Assembly (NCBI RefSeq): GCF_004005485.1
Contig: NZ_RZUL01000001.1
Location: 434,001-498,000, forward strand
From: Sphingobium algorifonticola
GTDB lineage: Bacteria; Pseudomonadota; Alphaproteobacteria; Sphingomonadales; Sphingomonadaceae
Length of the DNA: 64,000 bases
Direction of reading: 5' to 3'
The notes below the pieces were generated by a model that ran no database searches, was not told the DNA's origin, and saw nothing but the letters and a program-made list of their open reading frames with translations. The position numbers and the translations under genes are program-made. Below are positions 15,275 through 23,391 of this stretch, piece by piece. Each line of letters starts with the position of its first letter. The first letter of the stretch is position 1.

Positions 15275-15691
15275 ATGGAAACCCATGACCTTGATAGATT
15301 TGGCATTCGGTCTGTGGAGGACATCGCCTTGTGCGAGTCTTCCGCCGCGTTAGAAACTGATATCCGTGCGGCTCCCGGCTTATCCGAATTGCTACAAGAC
15401 GATTCAATAACGTCTCATGTCGGTCATTACATACTCAATGGCGTGATACGCAAATTGGATAGACCCCTATTTCTTCGGATTTGCGATGGCGAGATTGGTC
15501 AGATGCTCTCCAATCTGAGAGGCAAAGGTGAACACTACATGTTCATACCACCTCTCCAGGCGCGCAAGATCGGCCCTGAAGAAGTAACGCCGGAGGCGTT
15601 CCTCAAAGCAGCCGGTTGGGAAGTCTTGAATGACGACGACCACGTTATCTTTTGGAAGGCTTGGGAAAAAGCTGGCAGTCGTTGGGTTTAG
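15275..15691 (+). CDS. Hypothetical protein, 138 aa
   Basis: A 138-residue acidic soluble protein with no family I recognise. It starts METHDLDRFGIRSVED; the central part is DRPLFLRICDGEIGQML, and it ends in a Trp-rich helix (DDDHVIFWKAWEKAGSRWV). Base composition is AT-richer than the flanking housekeeping genes. It lies between a repeat cluster and an Imm33-like gene on the opposite strand. Gene-like length and position support it, but function is unknown; an immunity-type protein is a speculative possibility given the neighbour. Confidence 0.55.
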   Translation: METHDLDRFGIRSVEDIALCESSAALETDIRAAPGLSELLQDDSITSHVGHYILNGVIRKLDRPLFLRICDGEIGQMLSNLRGKGEHYMFIPPLQARKIGPEEVTPEAFLKAAGWEVLNDDDHVIFWKAWEKAGSRWV

Positions 15692-15852
15692 TGAGCGACC
15701 GCTTATAAAGGTGAGCGGCAGCCGACAAGAATGGCAATAGATGGTCGCGTGACGCCGGGCGGCTTTCCGCCCCCGAACCGGACGGGCCAATCGGTCGCGT
15801 GGATAGCCTTTGAAGCCGGAGCGCTTTTAGGGTGGTTAGCGGACGGTCGGGT

Positions 15853-16188
15853 TTAGATATTAAGAAGGGCGTTGTCGGACCAAACATCCTCATATCCCTC
15901 AGCGACCAGAAACCTCCAGCCCGGAGGCAGGGCTATGAACGGCAATGCCGCCGGACAATGCTCTGCCAAGTGGTAAACATGCAGCGGCCTGAAAAAGTGC
16001 GGGTCATCGGACCATTCTCCTGACCAGATGAACCATCCAGTCGTCCCACTTTCCGGCGGATGACGAAGGCCATTGAGCGGTAACTCACCTCGCAGGGCGC
16101 TCTCGGAAATACCGACCTTGTATGTCTCTTCGGACGGCATGAATTTTGCGCCATACCGCTGACATATCTCAAGCTGCATTTCATCCAT
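15853..16188 (-). CDS. Imm33-like immunity-domain protein
   Basis: A 111-residue soluble protein. The segments GLRHPPESGTTGWFIWSGEW, FFRPLHVYHLAEHCP and LPPGWRFLVAEGYEDVWSD match the pattern I know from Imm33-domain proteins, which are found as immunity proteins to polymorphic toxins and often occur as orphans. No toxin gene is adjacent. It is AT-richer than the flanks. The family call rests on recalled pattern similarity and is moderate; the gene itself is well supported by length and composition. Confidence 0.6.
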   Translation of the reverse strand: MDEMQLEICQRYGAKFMPSEETYKVGISESALRGELPLNGLRHPPESGTTGWFIWSGEWSDDPHFFRPLHVYHLAEHCPAALPFIALPPGWRFLVAEGYEDVWSDNALLNI

Positions 16189-16281
16189 GCGCTAGATTTA
16201 GCGGGGTCTGCCTATGTCCGCTATGGGGAAGCCAGAAAACTCCCGTGATCGGCTAAAATTGGTCGAAAAACGACGCTCCCC

Positions 16282-17490
16282 CTAAACCGCTTCCCCCATC
16301 AGCAATTTCGGCAACGCTCCCGATTCCCCGCGTGCTTCCGCCATGAAGCGGTTCTTGAGCGGGGTCATGCGCTGGACGGCGCCCAGGCCGAAGCGGCGGA
16401 TGGCCGACGGGACGCGGCCTTGCAGGTCGAACAGGCGGACGAGCACGTCGGTCGCCACCGCGACACTGAGCGAATCGAGGCTGCGCCATTTCTGATAACG
16501 CGCCAGCAGTTGCGCGTCGCCGGGATCGAGGCCGAGGCGCATCCCTTCCACCAGCACCTGCGTCAGGGCCGCGACATCGCGCAGGCCCAGGTTCAGGCCC
16601 TGCCCCGCGATCGGGTGGATGCCGTGCGCGGCATCGCCGACCAGCGCGAGGCGCGTGCCGGCGATCGTCGCGGCATGATGGAAACCCAGCGGATAGCTGG
16701 AACGCGGCGAAATGATGCGGATGTCGCCCAGGAAACCGCCCATCCGCTTCTGCGCTTCGGCCAGCCAAGCGCGTTCGCTCAGCTTCAGCATGGCGGGCGC
16801 CTGTTTCGCGGGGACGGTCCACACGATGGCGGAACGGTTGCCCGGCTGCATGGGGAGCAATGCGAAGGGACCGCCGGGATAGAAGATTTCATACGCGGTG
16901 TTGGCGTGCGGCACGTCATGCTCGATCGCGGTCACCATGCCGACATGCGGATAGGACCAGCGGGCGACGCGCATCCCGGCGGCGTCGCGCGTCGGGCTGT
17001 TGCGCCCCTCCGCCCCCACCAGCAGCGCGGCGGCAATCTGTTGCCCGTCACCCAGCGTGATGCGGACGCCGTCGGCATCGCGATCCACGCTGGTCGCCCG
17101 TTCGGGCTGGAACAGCGTGAGGCCGTCGGCATGCGCAGCGGCATCGCGCAGGGCGATGCGGATGTCCCTGTTCTCGAACATGGTGCCCATCGCGCCGTCG
17201 CCATCGGGCGTCACGAAATCGAGCGCGCCGGGCTTCAGACCGTCGCTGACCCAGATACGCTCGATCGGGCAGCCCTTACCCGCCAGTCTCTCGCCCACGC
17301 CGATCGCGCTGAGCATGTTCCACGTCGCACTGGCGATGGCGGAGATGCGCCCATCGAAACCCGGCGCAATCGCTGCGTCGGCGTCTGCCGGGTCGATGAC
17401 GGCGGTCTGCACGCCATGGCGGCTGAGCGCGATGCCCAGCGTCAGGCCGACGAGACCTCCGCCCGATATGATGACGTCGAACCGCTGCAT
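16282..17490 (-). CDS. UbiH/UbiF/COQ6-family FAD monooxygenase
   Basis: A 402-residue flavoprotein hydroxylase of ubiquinone biosynthesis. The N-terminal GGGLVG (residues 10-15) binds the ADP part of FAD. A DG-containing middle motif and the late GDAAHGIHPIAGQGLNLGLRD segment (about 295-315) are diagnostic of the UbiH/UbiF/VisC/COQ6 group, which hydroxylates the aromatic ring of ubiquinone precursors at the membrane using O2 and NAD(P)H. Which ring position it modifies cannot be told, since alphaproteobacterial members vary in regiospecificity. UbiA is encoded about 20 kb away in the same window. Confidence 0.9.
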   Translation of the reverse strand: MQRFDVIISGGGLVGLTLGIALSRHGVQTAVIDPADADAAIAPGFDGRISAIASATWNMLSAIGVGERLAGKGCPIERIWVSDGLKPGALDFVTPDGDGAMGTMFENRDIRIALRDAAAHADGLTLFQPERATSVDRDADGVRITLGDGQQIAAALLVGAEGRNSPTRDAAGMRVARWSYPHVGMVTAIEHDVPHANTAYEIFYPGGPFALLPMQPGNRSAIVWTVPAKQAPAMLKLSERAWLAEAQKRMGGFLGDIRIISPRSSYPLGFHHAATIAGTRLALVGDAAHGIHPIAGQGLNLGLRDVAALTQVLVEGMRLGLDPGDAQLLARYQKWRSLDSLSVAVATDVLVRLFDLQGRVPSAIRRFGLGAVQRMTPLKNRFMAEARGESGALPKLLMGEAV

Positions 17491-17556
17491 AGGATGCGTC
17501 CCCGATAACCGAGCCTATGATCTAGGGATGCGAGGGCAGCAAGGAAAGGCCCTCGA

Positions 17557-19221
17557 TCAGCTTGACCGGGTCGGATCGGTCAGCGGGTCGATCGCGGCAG
17601 GCGGCGGGTCGCCGCGCGCGGGCAGCGCCACGCTCGTCTGACGCTCTATCATGCGGTGGACGACAGGCTGGCCCGGCCCCTGGTGAAGGGCGCGGATACG
17701 TTCCAGATTGGCGGCGTCGGCCTGCGTCCGGCGCTGGTTGTGGCGGATGTAATCGAGCCAGGTCGGCACGGTATAGCGTTCGATCCACAGCGTCTCGTCA
17801 CCCAGATCGCGCAGCAGGGTCCAGTGCCGCGCGCCGTCGCGCACGCGTATCCGCCGCCGCTCGGCCATGGCCGACAGGAAAGTGGCGATGTCCGGCGGCA
17901 TGATCTTATATTCGATCTCGACGGCGATCGGCCCGCTGCGCTGTTCGATCTCCACCGCCAGTTCGGGTTCGCTCCAGCGGTTCTGCGGATCGAGGTTCAG
18001 TTGTTCCACCTGCGGCAGCGGCACGAACAGGCCGAGCGGCACGCTCAACGCCTGGATAGCGGCGGCCACCGTCAGGGCGAGGGCGACACCATGGACATCG
18101 GCGATTTCCCCGAACAGCCAGGCTCCCGCCGCCATGCCGCCGAACGCCGCCATCTGATAGAGCGCCACCGCGCGGCCCACGACCCAGCGCGGCGCGGCCA
18201 TCTGCACTGTGACGTTGAAGGTGGAAAGCGCCAGCACCCAGCCCGCCCCGCCCAGCAACAGCGCCAGAACCGTCACCACCGTCAGGCTGCTGTGCGCGCT
18301 GACCGCGGCGCTGATCGTCATGGCGGCGGCGGATAGCCGCACGATCCATTCGGTCGACAACCACTGCCGCACCCGTCCACTGCCCAGTGCGCCCGCCACC
18401 GCGCCAAGGCCGAAGGAACCCAGCAGCAAGCCATAAGTGAGCGGCCCGCCCGCCACCTGATCGCGCGCGATAAGCGGCATGAGCGCGGGAATGGCGCTGG
18501 CGGCCAGACCAAAGACCAGCGCGCGCAGCAGCACGATCCGCAAGTTGGGGGACATGGCGACGTAACGGATGCCCGCCCCCATCGCATCGGCAATCGGTTC
18601 GCGCGGAAGGAGGCGCGGCGGCCGTTCGGGCTTCCACCGGAACAGTACCGTCATCAGCGCGATATAGCTGCACGCGTTGATCGCAAAGGCGGCCGCCGCG
18701 CCCGCCGCCGCCACGATTGCCCCGCCGATCGCCGGGCCAAGGCTGCGCGCGATGTTGAACCCCATGCTGTTGTAGGCGACCGCACCGGGCAGCGCGGCGC
18801 GCGGCACCATGTCGCCGACCGACGCCTGCCAGCTTGGCCCGTTGAACGCCGTGCCACAGCCGATGAGGAACGTGAACATGAGGAGCAGGGCGGGCGTAAT
18901 CCACCCCGCCCAGGCCGTAAGCGCAAGCGCGACCGATACCAGCAGCATGAAACCCTGCGCGCACAGCATCACCACCCGGCGATCCAGATTGTCGGCCATG
19001 GCCCCCGCCAGCAGCGAGAGCAGCATGATCGGCAAGGTGGTGGACGCCTGCACCAGGGCGACGAGCGCGGGAGAGGGTGACAGGGATGTCATCATCCACG
19101 ACGCGCCGACCGACTGGATCAGCCCGCCGAAGTTGGAAGCCATGCTGGCCAGCCACACCGCGCGGAAGATCGGCACGGAAAACGGAGACACGGGCCGGGC
19201 GGGAAGATCGGGCGCTGGCAT
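17557..19221 (-). CDS. MFS transporter (MFS_3/EntS type) with C-terminal soluble domain
   Basis: A 554-residue inner-membrane protein. Residues ~15-400 contain about twelve hydrophobic segments in MFS arrangement with the A-motif-like GAMADNLDRRVV between helices 2 and 3. Residues ~420-554 form a soluble tail (IEIEYKI, then MAERRRIRVRDGARHW and ERYTVPTWLDY) typical of the DUF894/MFS_3 exporter group. Members export siderophores, drugs or metals; the substrate here is unknown. It is encoded 66 bp upstream of the UbiH-like gene on the same strand, but no functional link is apparent. Confidence 0.88.
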   Translation of the reverse strand: MPAPDLPARPVSPFSVPIFRAVWLASMASNFGGLIQSVGASWMMTSLSPSPALVALVQASTTLPIMLLSLLAGAMADNLDRRVVMLCAQGFMLLVSVALALTAWAGWITPALLLMFTFLIGCGTAFNGPSWQASVGDMVPRAALPGAVAYNSMGFNIARSLGPAIGGAIVAAAGAAAAFAINACSYIALMTVLFRWKPERPPRLLPREPIADAMGAGIRYVAMSPNLRIVLLRALVFGLAASAIPALMPLIARDQVAGGPLTYGLLLGSFGLGAVAGALGSGRVRQWLSTEWIVRLSAAAMTISAAVSAHSSLTVVTVLALLLGGAGWVLALSTFNVTVQMAAPRWVVGRAVALYQMAAFGGMAAGAWLFGEIADVHGVALALTVAAAIQALSVPLGLFVPLPQVEQLNLDPQNRWSEPELAVEIEQRSGPIAVEIEYKIMPPDIATFLSAMAERRRIRVRDGARHWTLLRDLGDETLWIERYTVPTWLDYIRHNQRRTQADAANLERIRALHQGPGQPVVHRMIERQTSVALPARGDPPPAAIDPLTDPTRSS

Positions 19222-19300
19222 GGCTGACGCAGGCCCTAACCGGAAAGCGACGCTTTGGCCATGGGCGAAACCGCGGCGATTGCCCTGCGCGGGCGCTGCC

Positions 19301-19426
19301 TTACTTGATCGTCACGATGTTGAGGCCACCCGGCTTGGTCGAGGGGTTGGACGCATTGGGCTTGGGCGGCTTTTCCGCCTTGGGCTTGCGGGCTTCGCGA
19401 CTGGTTTTCTTCTGGCCCTTGGCCAT
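19301..19426 (-). CDS. Small basic protein, 41 aa
   Basis: A short open frame encodes 41 residues beginning MAKGQKKTSREARKPKAEKP and ending GGLNIVTIK. It is Lys/Pro-rich with no membrane segment. A GAAGGA site lies nine bases before the ATG. Small Lys/Pro-rich proteins with this N-terminal MAKGQ...NKE/REARKPK pattern are common in sphingomonads and other alphaproteobacteria and have no known function. Between the MFS and TauE genes, same strand. Confidence 0.75.
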   Translation of the reverse strand: MAKGQKKTSREARKPKAEKPPKPNASNPSTKPGGLNIVTIK

Positions 19427-19505
19427 GGCGATGGTCCTTCTATGCTGTGCGTGTCGCCCTGATAGCAGATCGCGCACCGCATCGCGTATCTATTCGCCGG
19501 ATCGG

Positions 19506-20252
19506 TCAGACGGCGTCGATCAGCAACTTGATACCCAGCCCGATCATCAGCAGATAGACGATGGTGTAGAAGCGCGCGCCGTGGACGCGCCGGACCAGCC
19601 AGACGCCCGCCAGCGTCGAGGCGATCGCCAGCGGTGCCAGCGCCGCCGATGCCGTCAGATTGGCCGCGCCAAACTCACCCAGGGCGATGTAGGCTGGCAC
19701 CTTCGCCCAGTTGATGATCGCGAACAATATGGCGTTGGTGCCGACATATTCGGTGTGCGGCAGCCGCTGCGGCGTGACCCAGATCTGAAAAGGCGGTCCG
19801 CCCGCATGCGCGATCTGGCTGGTGAAGCCGGTCGCGACGCCGAAAGCCGCACCGGTAAGTGGCGACGCGCGCGTCGGCGCAGGCATGCGGCCGCCGCGCT
19901 CCACCCACAATCGCCAGACGCCGAAGCCGACGGATATGAGGCCGAGTGCCGCCATGATCGCGGCGACCGGCAGGCGCGCCGCAATCAGCCAGCCGAGCGC
20001 GATGCCAAGCAATGCGCCCGGCAGCATGATCGCGACGATCCGGCGGTTCCAGTCCCGGCGAAACGACCACACGCTCACCACGTCGCTGGCAATAAGCAGC
20101 GGCAGCAGGATGGCCGCCGCCTGCACCGGGCCGGTCGCGAGCGCCAGCACCGGCGTCGCGAGCGCGCCGAGCCCGGAAAAGCCGCCCTTGGCCAGCCCGA
20201 TCAGGATGACGGCAATGCATGCGGCCAGGAGGAACCAGGGATCGGCGAACAT
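19506..20252 (-). CDS. TauE/SafE-family membrane transporter
   Basis: A 248-residue polytopic membrane protein of the sulfite exporter TauE/SafE family. It has eight or so hydrophobic segments, the N-terminal GLAKGGFSGLGALATPVLAL motif and the mid-protein FTSQIAHAGGPPFQIW motif that define the family. Start chosen at MFADPWFLLAA because the membrane domain begins there; a longer in-frame start at 20423 adds a Cys/Arg-rich stretch not seen in the family. Members are thought to move sulfite, sulfoacetate or related organosulfur anions. No sulfur metabolism genes are adjacent. Confidence 0.87.
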   Translation of the reverse strand: MFADPWFLLAACIAVILIGLAKGGFSGLGALATPVLALATGPVQAAAILLPLLIASDVVSVWSFRRDWNRRIVAIMLPGALLGIALGWLIAARLPVAAIMAALGLISVGFGVWRLWVERGGRMPAPTRASPLTGAAFGVATGFTSQIAHAGGPPFQIWVTPQRLPHTEYVGTNAILFAIINWAKVPAYIALGEFGAANLTASAALAPLAIASTLAGVWLVRRVHGARFYTIVYLLMIGLGIKLLIDAV

Positions 20253-20410
20253 GGACCGGCCGTAGCCTGTGCGGTGGGCGGGCACCAGAGGACTGGCATA
20301 GCGACGATTGCAATTGCTGCATCTGTACCGCCGCGCTTTGCGATTGAAGCAGGACGAGACGATACCTAATTGCGCTGTCCCGACATTATATTTCATCAAG
20401 GAGACATAAA

Positions 20411-20494
20411 ATGCGTATCGCAACTTACGGCGTCGGCGCCCTCGTGGCCATCAGCGCCCAGATTCTGACTTTCTATTCGGTACTTTACGCCTGA
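20411..20494 (+). CDS. Small single-span membrane protein, 27 aa
   Basis: A 27-residue frame, MRIATYGVGALVAISAQILT then FYSVLYA, preceded by a strong AAGGAGA site. A short basic N-terminus and a single hydrophobic helix suggest a membrane-inserted miniprotein. It is followed 46 bp later by a strong bidirectional terminator, which supports a real short transcript. Function unknown. Confidence 0.6.
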   Translation: MRIATYGVGALVAISAQILTFYSVLYA

Positions 20495-20539
20495 TCTGCA
20501 CAAAAGGATCACCGGCTTCGCTGCGCCGTTAAAGCAGGA

Positions 20540-20587
20540 CAACAAAAAGCCGCCCAGGGCATGCATGCCGGGGCGGCGTTTTTGTTG
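20540..20587. terminator. Bidirectional rho-independent terminator
   Basis: An inverted repeat with arms CAACAAAAAGCCGCCC and GGGCGGCGTTTTTGTTG around a CATGCATG loop. The GC stem is flanked by an A run on one side and a T run on the other, so it can end transcription from both sides. It lies between the convergent 27-aa gene and pspC. Confidence 0.85.
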
Positions 20588-20611
20588 GTGCGACACGTGC
20601 GCCGGGGCTAG

Positions 20612-20794
20612 TCAGTTGGCGAGCCAGCCGACCAGCAGATAGCCGACGACGGCCACCGGGCCGAGCGCAAGCAACGTCAGCAGCACCAGCGCGATGCGGA
20701 TCACGACGACATCGACACCCGTGCGCGTCGCCAGACCCGCGCAGACGCCCATGATCTTTGCGTTGCGGCGGTCGAGAGTGAAGCTGCGGTCCAT
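20612..20794 (-). CDS. PspC-domain protein
   Basis: A 60-residue PspC-domain protein: RNAKIMGVCAGLATRTGVDV followed by a hydrophobic helix (RIALVLLTLLALGPVAVVGYLLV). PspC proteins are membrane components of the phage-shock envelope stress response; stand-alone short forms are frequent in sphingomonads. It lies downstream of a 35-aa membrane protein gene on the same strand and ends at the shared terminator. No pspA or pspB is seen. Confidence 0.85.
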   Translation of the reverse strand: MDRSFTLDRRNAKIMGVCAGLATRTGVDVVVIRIALVLLTLLALGPVAVVGYLLVGWLAN

Positions 20795-20899
20795 AATCTT
20801 CTATCCTTGTCGAAACATATGGGGTTGAAACATGCGGGGTCCATGCCCCGCGGAACGGACGTGCCGGACGTCGGCTTTGACGTCGGCATTGGCGGCCAG

Positions 20900-21007
20900 T
20901 CAGGCGAACGAGACGGCCGGACCGGCGGCTGCGGTGACGAACACGGTGGCGACGATGAAAGCGGCGACCAGCGAGAAGGCGGCGTTCTGAAGCTTGCTGA
21001 AAGACAT
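20900..21007 (-). CDS. Small membrane protein, 35 aa
   Basis: A 35-residue frame, MSFSKLQNAAFSLVAAFIVA followed by TVFVTAAAGPAVSFA, with an AGGGAA site eight bases before the ATG. One hydrophobic helix; the end resembles a signal-peptide cleavage region, so it could be anchored or secreted. It lies 105 bp upstream of pspC on the same strand and may be co-transcribed with it. Function unknown. Confidence 0.6.
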   Translation of the reverse strand: MSFSKLQNAAFSLVAAFIVATVFVTAAAGPAVSFA

Positions 21008-21224
21008 GATGATATTCCCTGTTACCTACCAAGCCGGACCATCCGGCGGATGCCAATAGCTTTGCACAGGCCGTGCCAATTTCGATTTTGCCCGGAAAAT
21101 GGGACTATCTGTCGGCACGGCGCACGAATGAGCGCGGAATAAATCCCGTGAGTTGGGATAATTTTCCAACCTGTCGTAAATCGTCATGCTGGATTCAGAT
21201 TTCTCTGTGCGATAGCCTGTGCCC

Positions 21225-21653
21225 ATGCATTCGCTTCCGGCTCGACATCTGTTCGTCTACGGCACGCTGCGACGCGGCTGCGCAAACGCTGAGGCGACGT
21301 GGCTGGCAGAGGTTGCGCTCTGGATCGGGACCGCACAGGTCGCAGGCCGTCTCTATCATGTGGCAGGCTATCCGGGGCTGGTTCCCGATGCGCGCGGGCT
21401 GATGGTGCGGGGCGACCTGTTTCGCCTGCCGCATGGACCGGCGGGCGAAACGATCCTCGCCCGGCTGGACGCCTATGAGGAATGTGCGGCCGACTGCCCT
21501 GCGCCGCATGAATATGCGCGGATCATCCTGCCGGTGCAGACGCAGGACGGCACGGTCGATGCGTGGACCTATGTCTATCGCCATTCCACGGCCGGGCTCG
21601 ACCTCGTTGTGGGCGGCGATTTTCTGCGCGACGCCCTGCCCCCGCCCCGCTAG
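21225..21653 (+). CDS. Gamma-glutamylcyclotransferase (AIG2-like) family protein
   Basis: A 142-residue protein with the GGCT/AIG2 fold: LFVYGTLRRG substrate-binding loop near the N-terminus, the GRLYHVAGYPGLVP strand, and a catalytic-type acidic residue in LARLDAYEEC. Family members cyclise gamma-glutamyl amines or act in glutathione turnover; bacterial members are often of unknown substrate. The start is ATG 21225; a GTG six bases upstream is an alternative. It ends 35 bp before the dienelactone hydrolase gene on the same strand. Confidence 0.85.
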   Translation: MHSLPARHLFVYGTLRRGCANAEATWLAEVALWIGTAQVAGRLYHVAGYPGLVPDARGLMVRGDLFRLPHGPAGETILARLDAYEECAADCPAPHEYARIILPVQTQDGTVDAWTYVYRHSTAGLDLVVGGDFLRDALPPPR

Positions 21654-21688
21654 TCTCCCGACCGGGGGAAAGCCCGAGGAGACCCGTA

Positions 21689-22630
21689 ATGCATGACGAC
21701 CTGACGCCCGACAGTCCGCAGCCCGCCAGCCTTCATACCGACAGCCTGGAACAGGACCGCCTGCCGGAGGATCGCAACTGGATCGCCTCGACCGGGGTAG
21801 ACCGCCGCCGCCTTCTGGTGGGCGGGGCCTTTGCCGCCGGTTTTGCCGCTGCCTGCCAACCGGTCGCTTCGACCACGATCCAGACCGACGGCGCGGACAT
21901 TGGCGAGGACAGCGCGACCGTGATGGCGGCGGACGGTTTTGCCGTCCCGCTATTCGTCGCGAAGCCACAGGGCAGCAAGCCCGCGCCCGTCATCGTCGTC
22001 GTGCATGAAATCTTCGGCGTGCACGAATGGATCAAGGACATCTGCCGTCGTTTGGCCAAGGCTGGCTATTGCGCCGTGGCACCGGACCTGTTCGCCCGCC
22101 ATGGCGACGCGACCAAGATCGCCGATTACAAGGCGCTGATCGAAGGCATCGTTTCCAAGGCACCCGACGCGCAGGTGCTGAGTGACATTGACAGCGTCTA
22201 TGCGTGGGCGGGCGAACATGGCGGCGACGCATCGCGCCGGGGCATTACCGGCTTTTGCTGGGGCGGACGTGTCGTGTGGCTCTATGCGGCGCATAGCAAG
22301 GCGCTGGACGGCGGCGTCGCCTTTTACGGACGGATGACGGGAAAGCCAGCGCCGCTTCAGCCGATGATCGCGATCGACGAGGCAGGCAAGCTGAATGCTC
22401 CCGTGCTCGGCCAATATGGCGGCAAGGACAGGGGGATACCCGTTGCCGACGTCGCCCTGATGAAAGCGAAGCTGAAAGAGGTCGGCAAGTCACCGCCGTC
22501 CGACATCACTGTCTATCCCGACGCCGATCATGGCTTCATGGCCGACTATCGCCCGAGCTATAACGAAGCGGCAGCAAAGGCCGCGTGGACCGCGACCCTC
22601 GATTGGTTCGGGAAATATGTGAAGGGGTGA
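21689..22630 (+). CDS. Dienelactone hydrolase-family protein with Tat/lipoprotein-like N-terminus
   Basis: A 313-residue alpha/beta hydrolase. An extended N-terminus contains DRRRLLVGGAFAAGFAAACQ (about residues 45-64), which looks like a twin-arginine export signal ending in a lipobox-like cysteine. The catalytic domain shows VVVHEIFGVHEWIKD, the nucleophile elbow GFCWGG (Cys, as in dienelactone hydrolases), and later DADHGF with the catalytic His. GAGGAG precedes the ATG. Members hydrolyse dienelactones or other esters; the true substrate is unknown. Confidence 0.88.
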   Translation: MHDDLTPDSPQPASLHTDSLEQDRLPEDRNWIASTGVDRRRLLVGGAFAAGFAAACQPVASTTIQTDGADIGEDSATVMAADGFAVPLFVAKPQGSKPAPVIVVVHEIFGVHEWIKDICRRLAKAGYCAVAPDLFARHGDATKIADYKALIEGIVSKAPDAQVLSDIDSVYAWAGEHGGDASRRGITGFCWGGRVVWLYAAHSKALDGGVAFYGRMTGKPAPLQPMIAIDEAGKLNAPVLGQYGGKDRGIPVADVALMKAKLKEVGKSPPSDITVYPDADHGFMADYRPSYNEAAAKAAWTATLDWFGKYVKG

Positions 22631-22640
22631 GCGTGCCGCT

Positions 22641-22729
22641 GGTCCCCGGCGAAAGCCGGGGTCCGGGGCAACGAAATGCATCTCTGTGCAACTCTGTGCA
22701 ACTCTGGACCCCGGCTTTCGCCGGAGAAC
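22641..22729. repeat. Mirrored CCGGCGAAAGCCGG-type repeat
   Basis: Arms GGTCCCCGGCGAAAGCCGGG (from 22641) and CCCCGGCTTTCGCCGGAGAAC (to 22729) are inverted copies, and each arm is itself a palindrome. The spacer contains two tandem TCTGTGCAAC copies. It fills the gap between two convergent genes. Same family as 35221-35300; related to 53153-53229. Confidence 0.85.
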
Positions 22730-22734
22730 AGACG

Positions 22735-23259
22735 TTATTTCATCGCCTGCACCGCGGCCAACGTGTTCTTGACATGCGCGGTGTAGCTCATGTCGCTGTG
22801 CACATAGGCGACGCGGCCGGTCTTCGCGATGACGTAGGAGGTGCGGTTGCTCATCCCCGCGCGCTGCGGCAGGGCGACGTCATAACCGGAAATGACACCC
22901 GGCCCGGCGGAGGCGACGGTAAACTTGTTGCGGCATTCCTCGACCGAAAACTTGGCCAGCTTGTCCACCGGATCGGCGGACAGGCCGATAACGGTCGCGC
23001 CGGCTTTCTTGAAAGCGTCCGTCGCCTCAGCGAACTCACGCGCCTCTGCGGTGCAGCCCGGCGTGAAGGCGGCCGGGAAGAAATAGAGCACCACCGGCCC
23101 CTTCTTCAGCTCCTGCGCCAGGTTAATGGTGCGGATCTTCCCCGCCAGCGCGCCGCGCGTCGTGAAATCGGGCGCTTTGGCACCGACGGGCAGTGCGGCG
23201 GAGGCCAGCGTCGGCATCGTGAGGAGAGCGGCGGCAAACAGCGGGAGAACGGATTTCAT
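22735..23259 (-). CDS. Exported peroxiredoxin (BCP/AhpC-TSA type)
   Basis: A 174-residue thiol peroxidase with a signal peptide (residues 1-21, ending LASAA). The redox-active motif is YFFPAAFTPGCT with peroxidatic C69; a second cysteine, C109 (EECRNKF), could be resolving. It would reduce peroxides in the periplasm. Start chosen at MKSVLPLFAA since it opens a good signal peptide; the ATG at 23331 adds 24 unlikely residues. Convergent with the hydrolase gene; the repeat between may end both transcripts. Confidence 0.88.
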   Translation of the reverse strand: MKSVLPLFAAALLTMPTLASAALPVGAKAPDFTTRGALAGKIRTINLAQELKKGPVVLYFFPAAFTPGCTAEAREFAEATDAFKKAGATVIGLSADPVDKLAKFSVEECRNKFTVASAGPGVISGYDVALPQRAGMSNRTSYVIAKTGRVAYVHSDMSYTAHVKNTLAAVQAMK

Positions 23260-23391
23260 GGCGCAATGTCCTTTTCCGGCGAAGGGGAATCCTGTTGCTG
23301 CGGTGATGATCGCTATTGCCGCCGCGCGCAAGCCCGACGCGCGGCGGCATGCGATCTTACCCTATCGACAAAAGCCCGCTAGACCGCGGCG

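Noticed and set aside
22683..22704. Two tandem TCTGTGCAAC copies as a regulatory iteron
   Set aside because: They lie in the spacer of a mirrored repeat between convergent genes, so a regulatory or replication role is unlikely.
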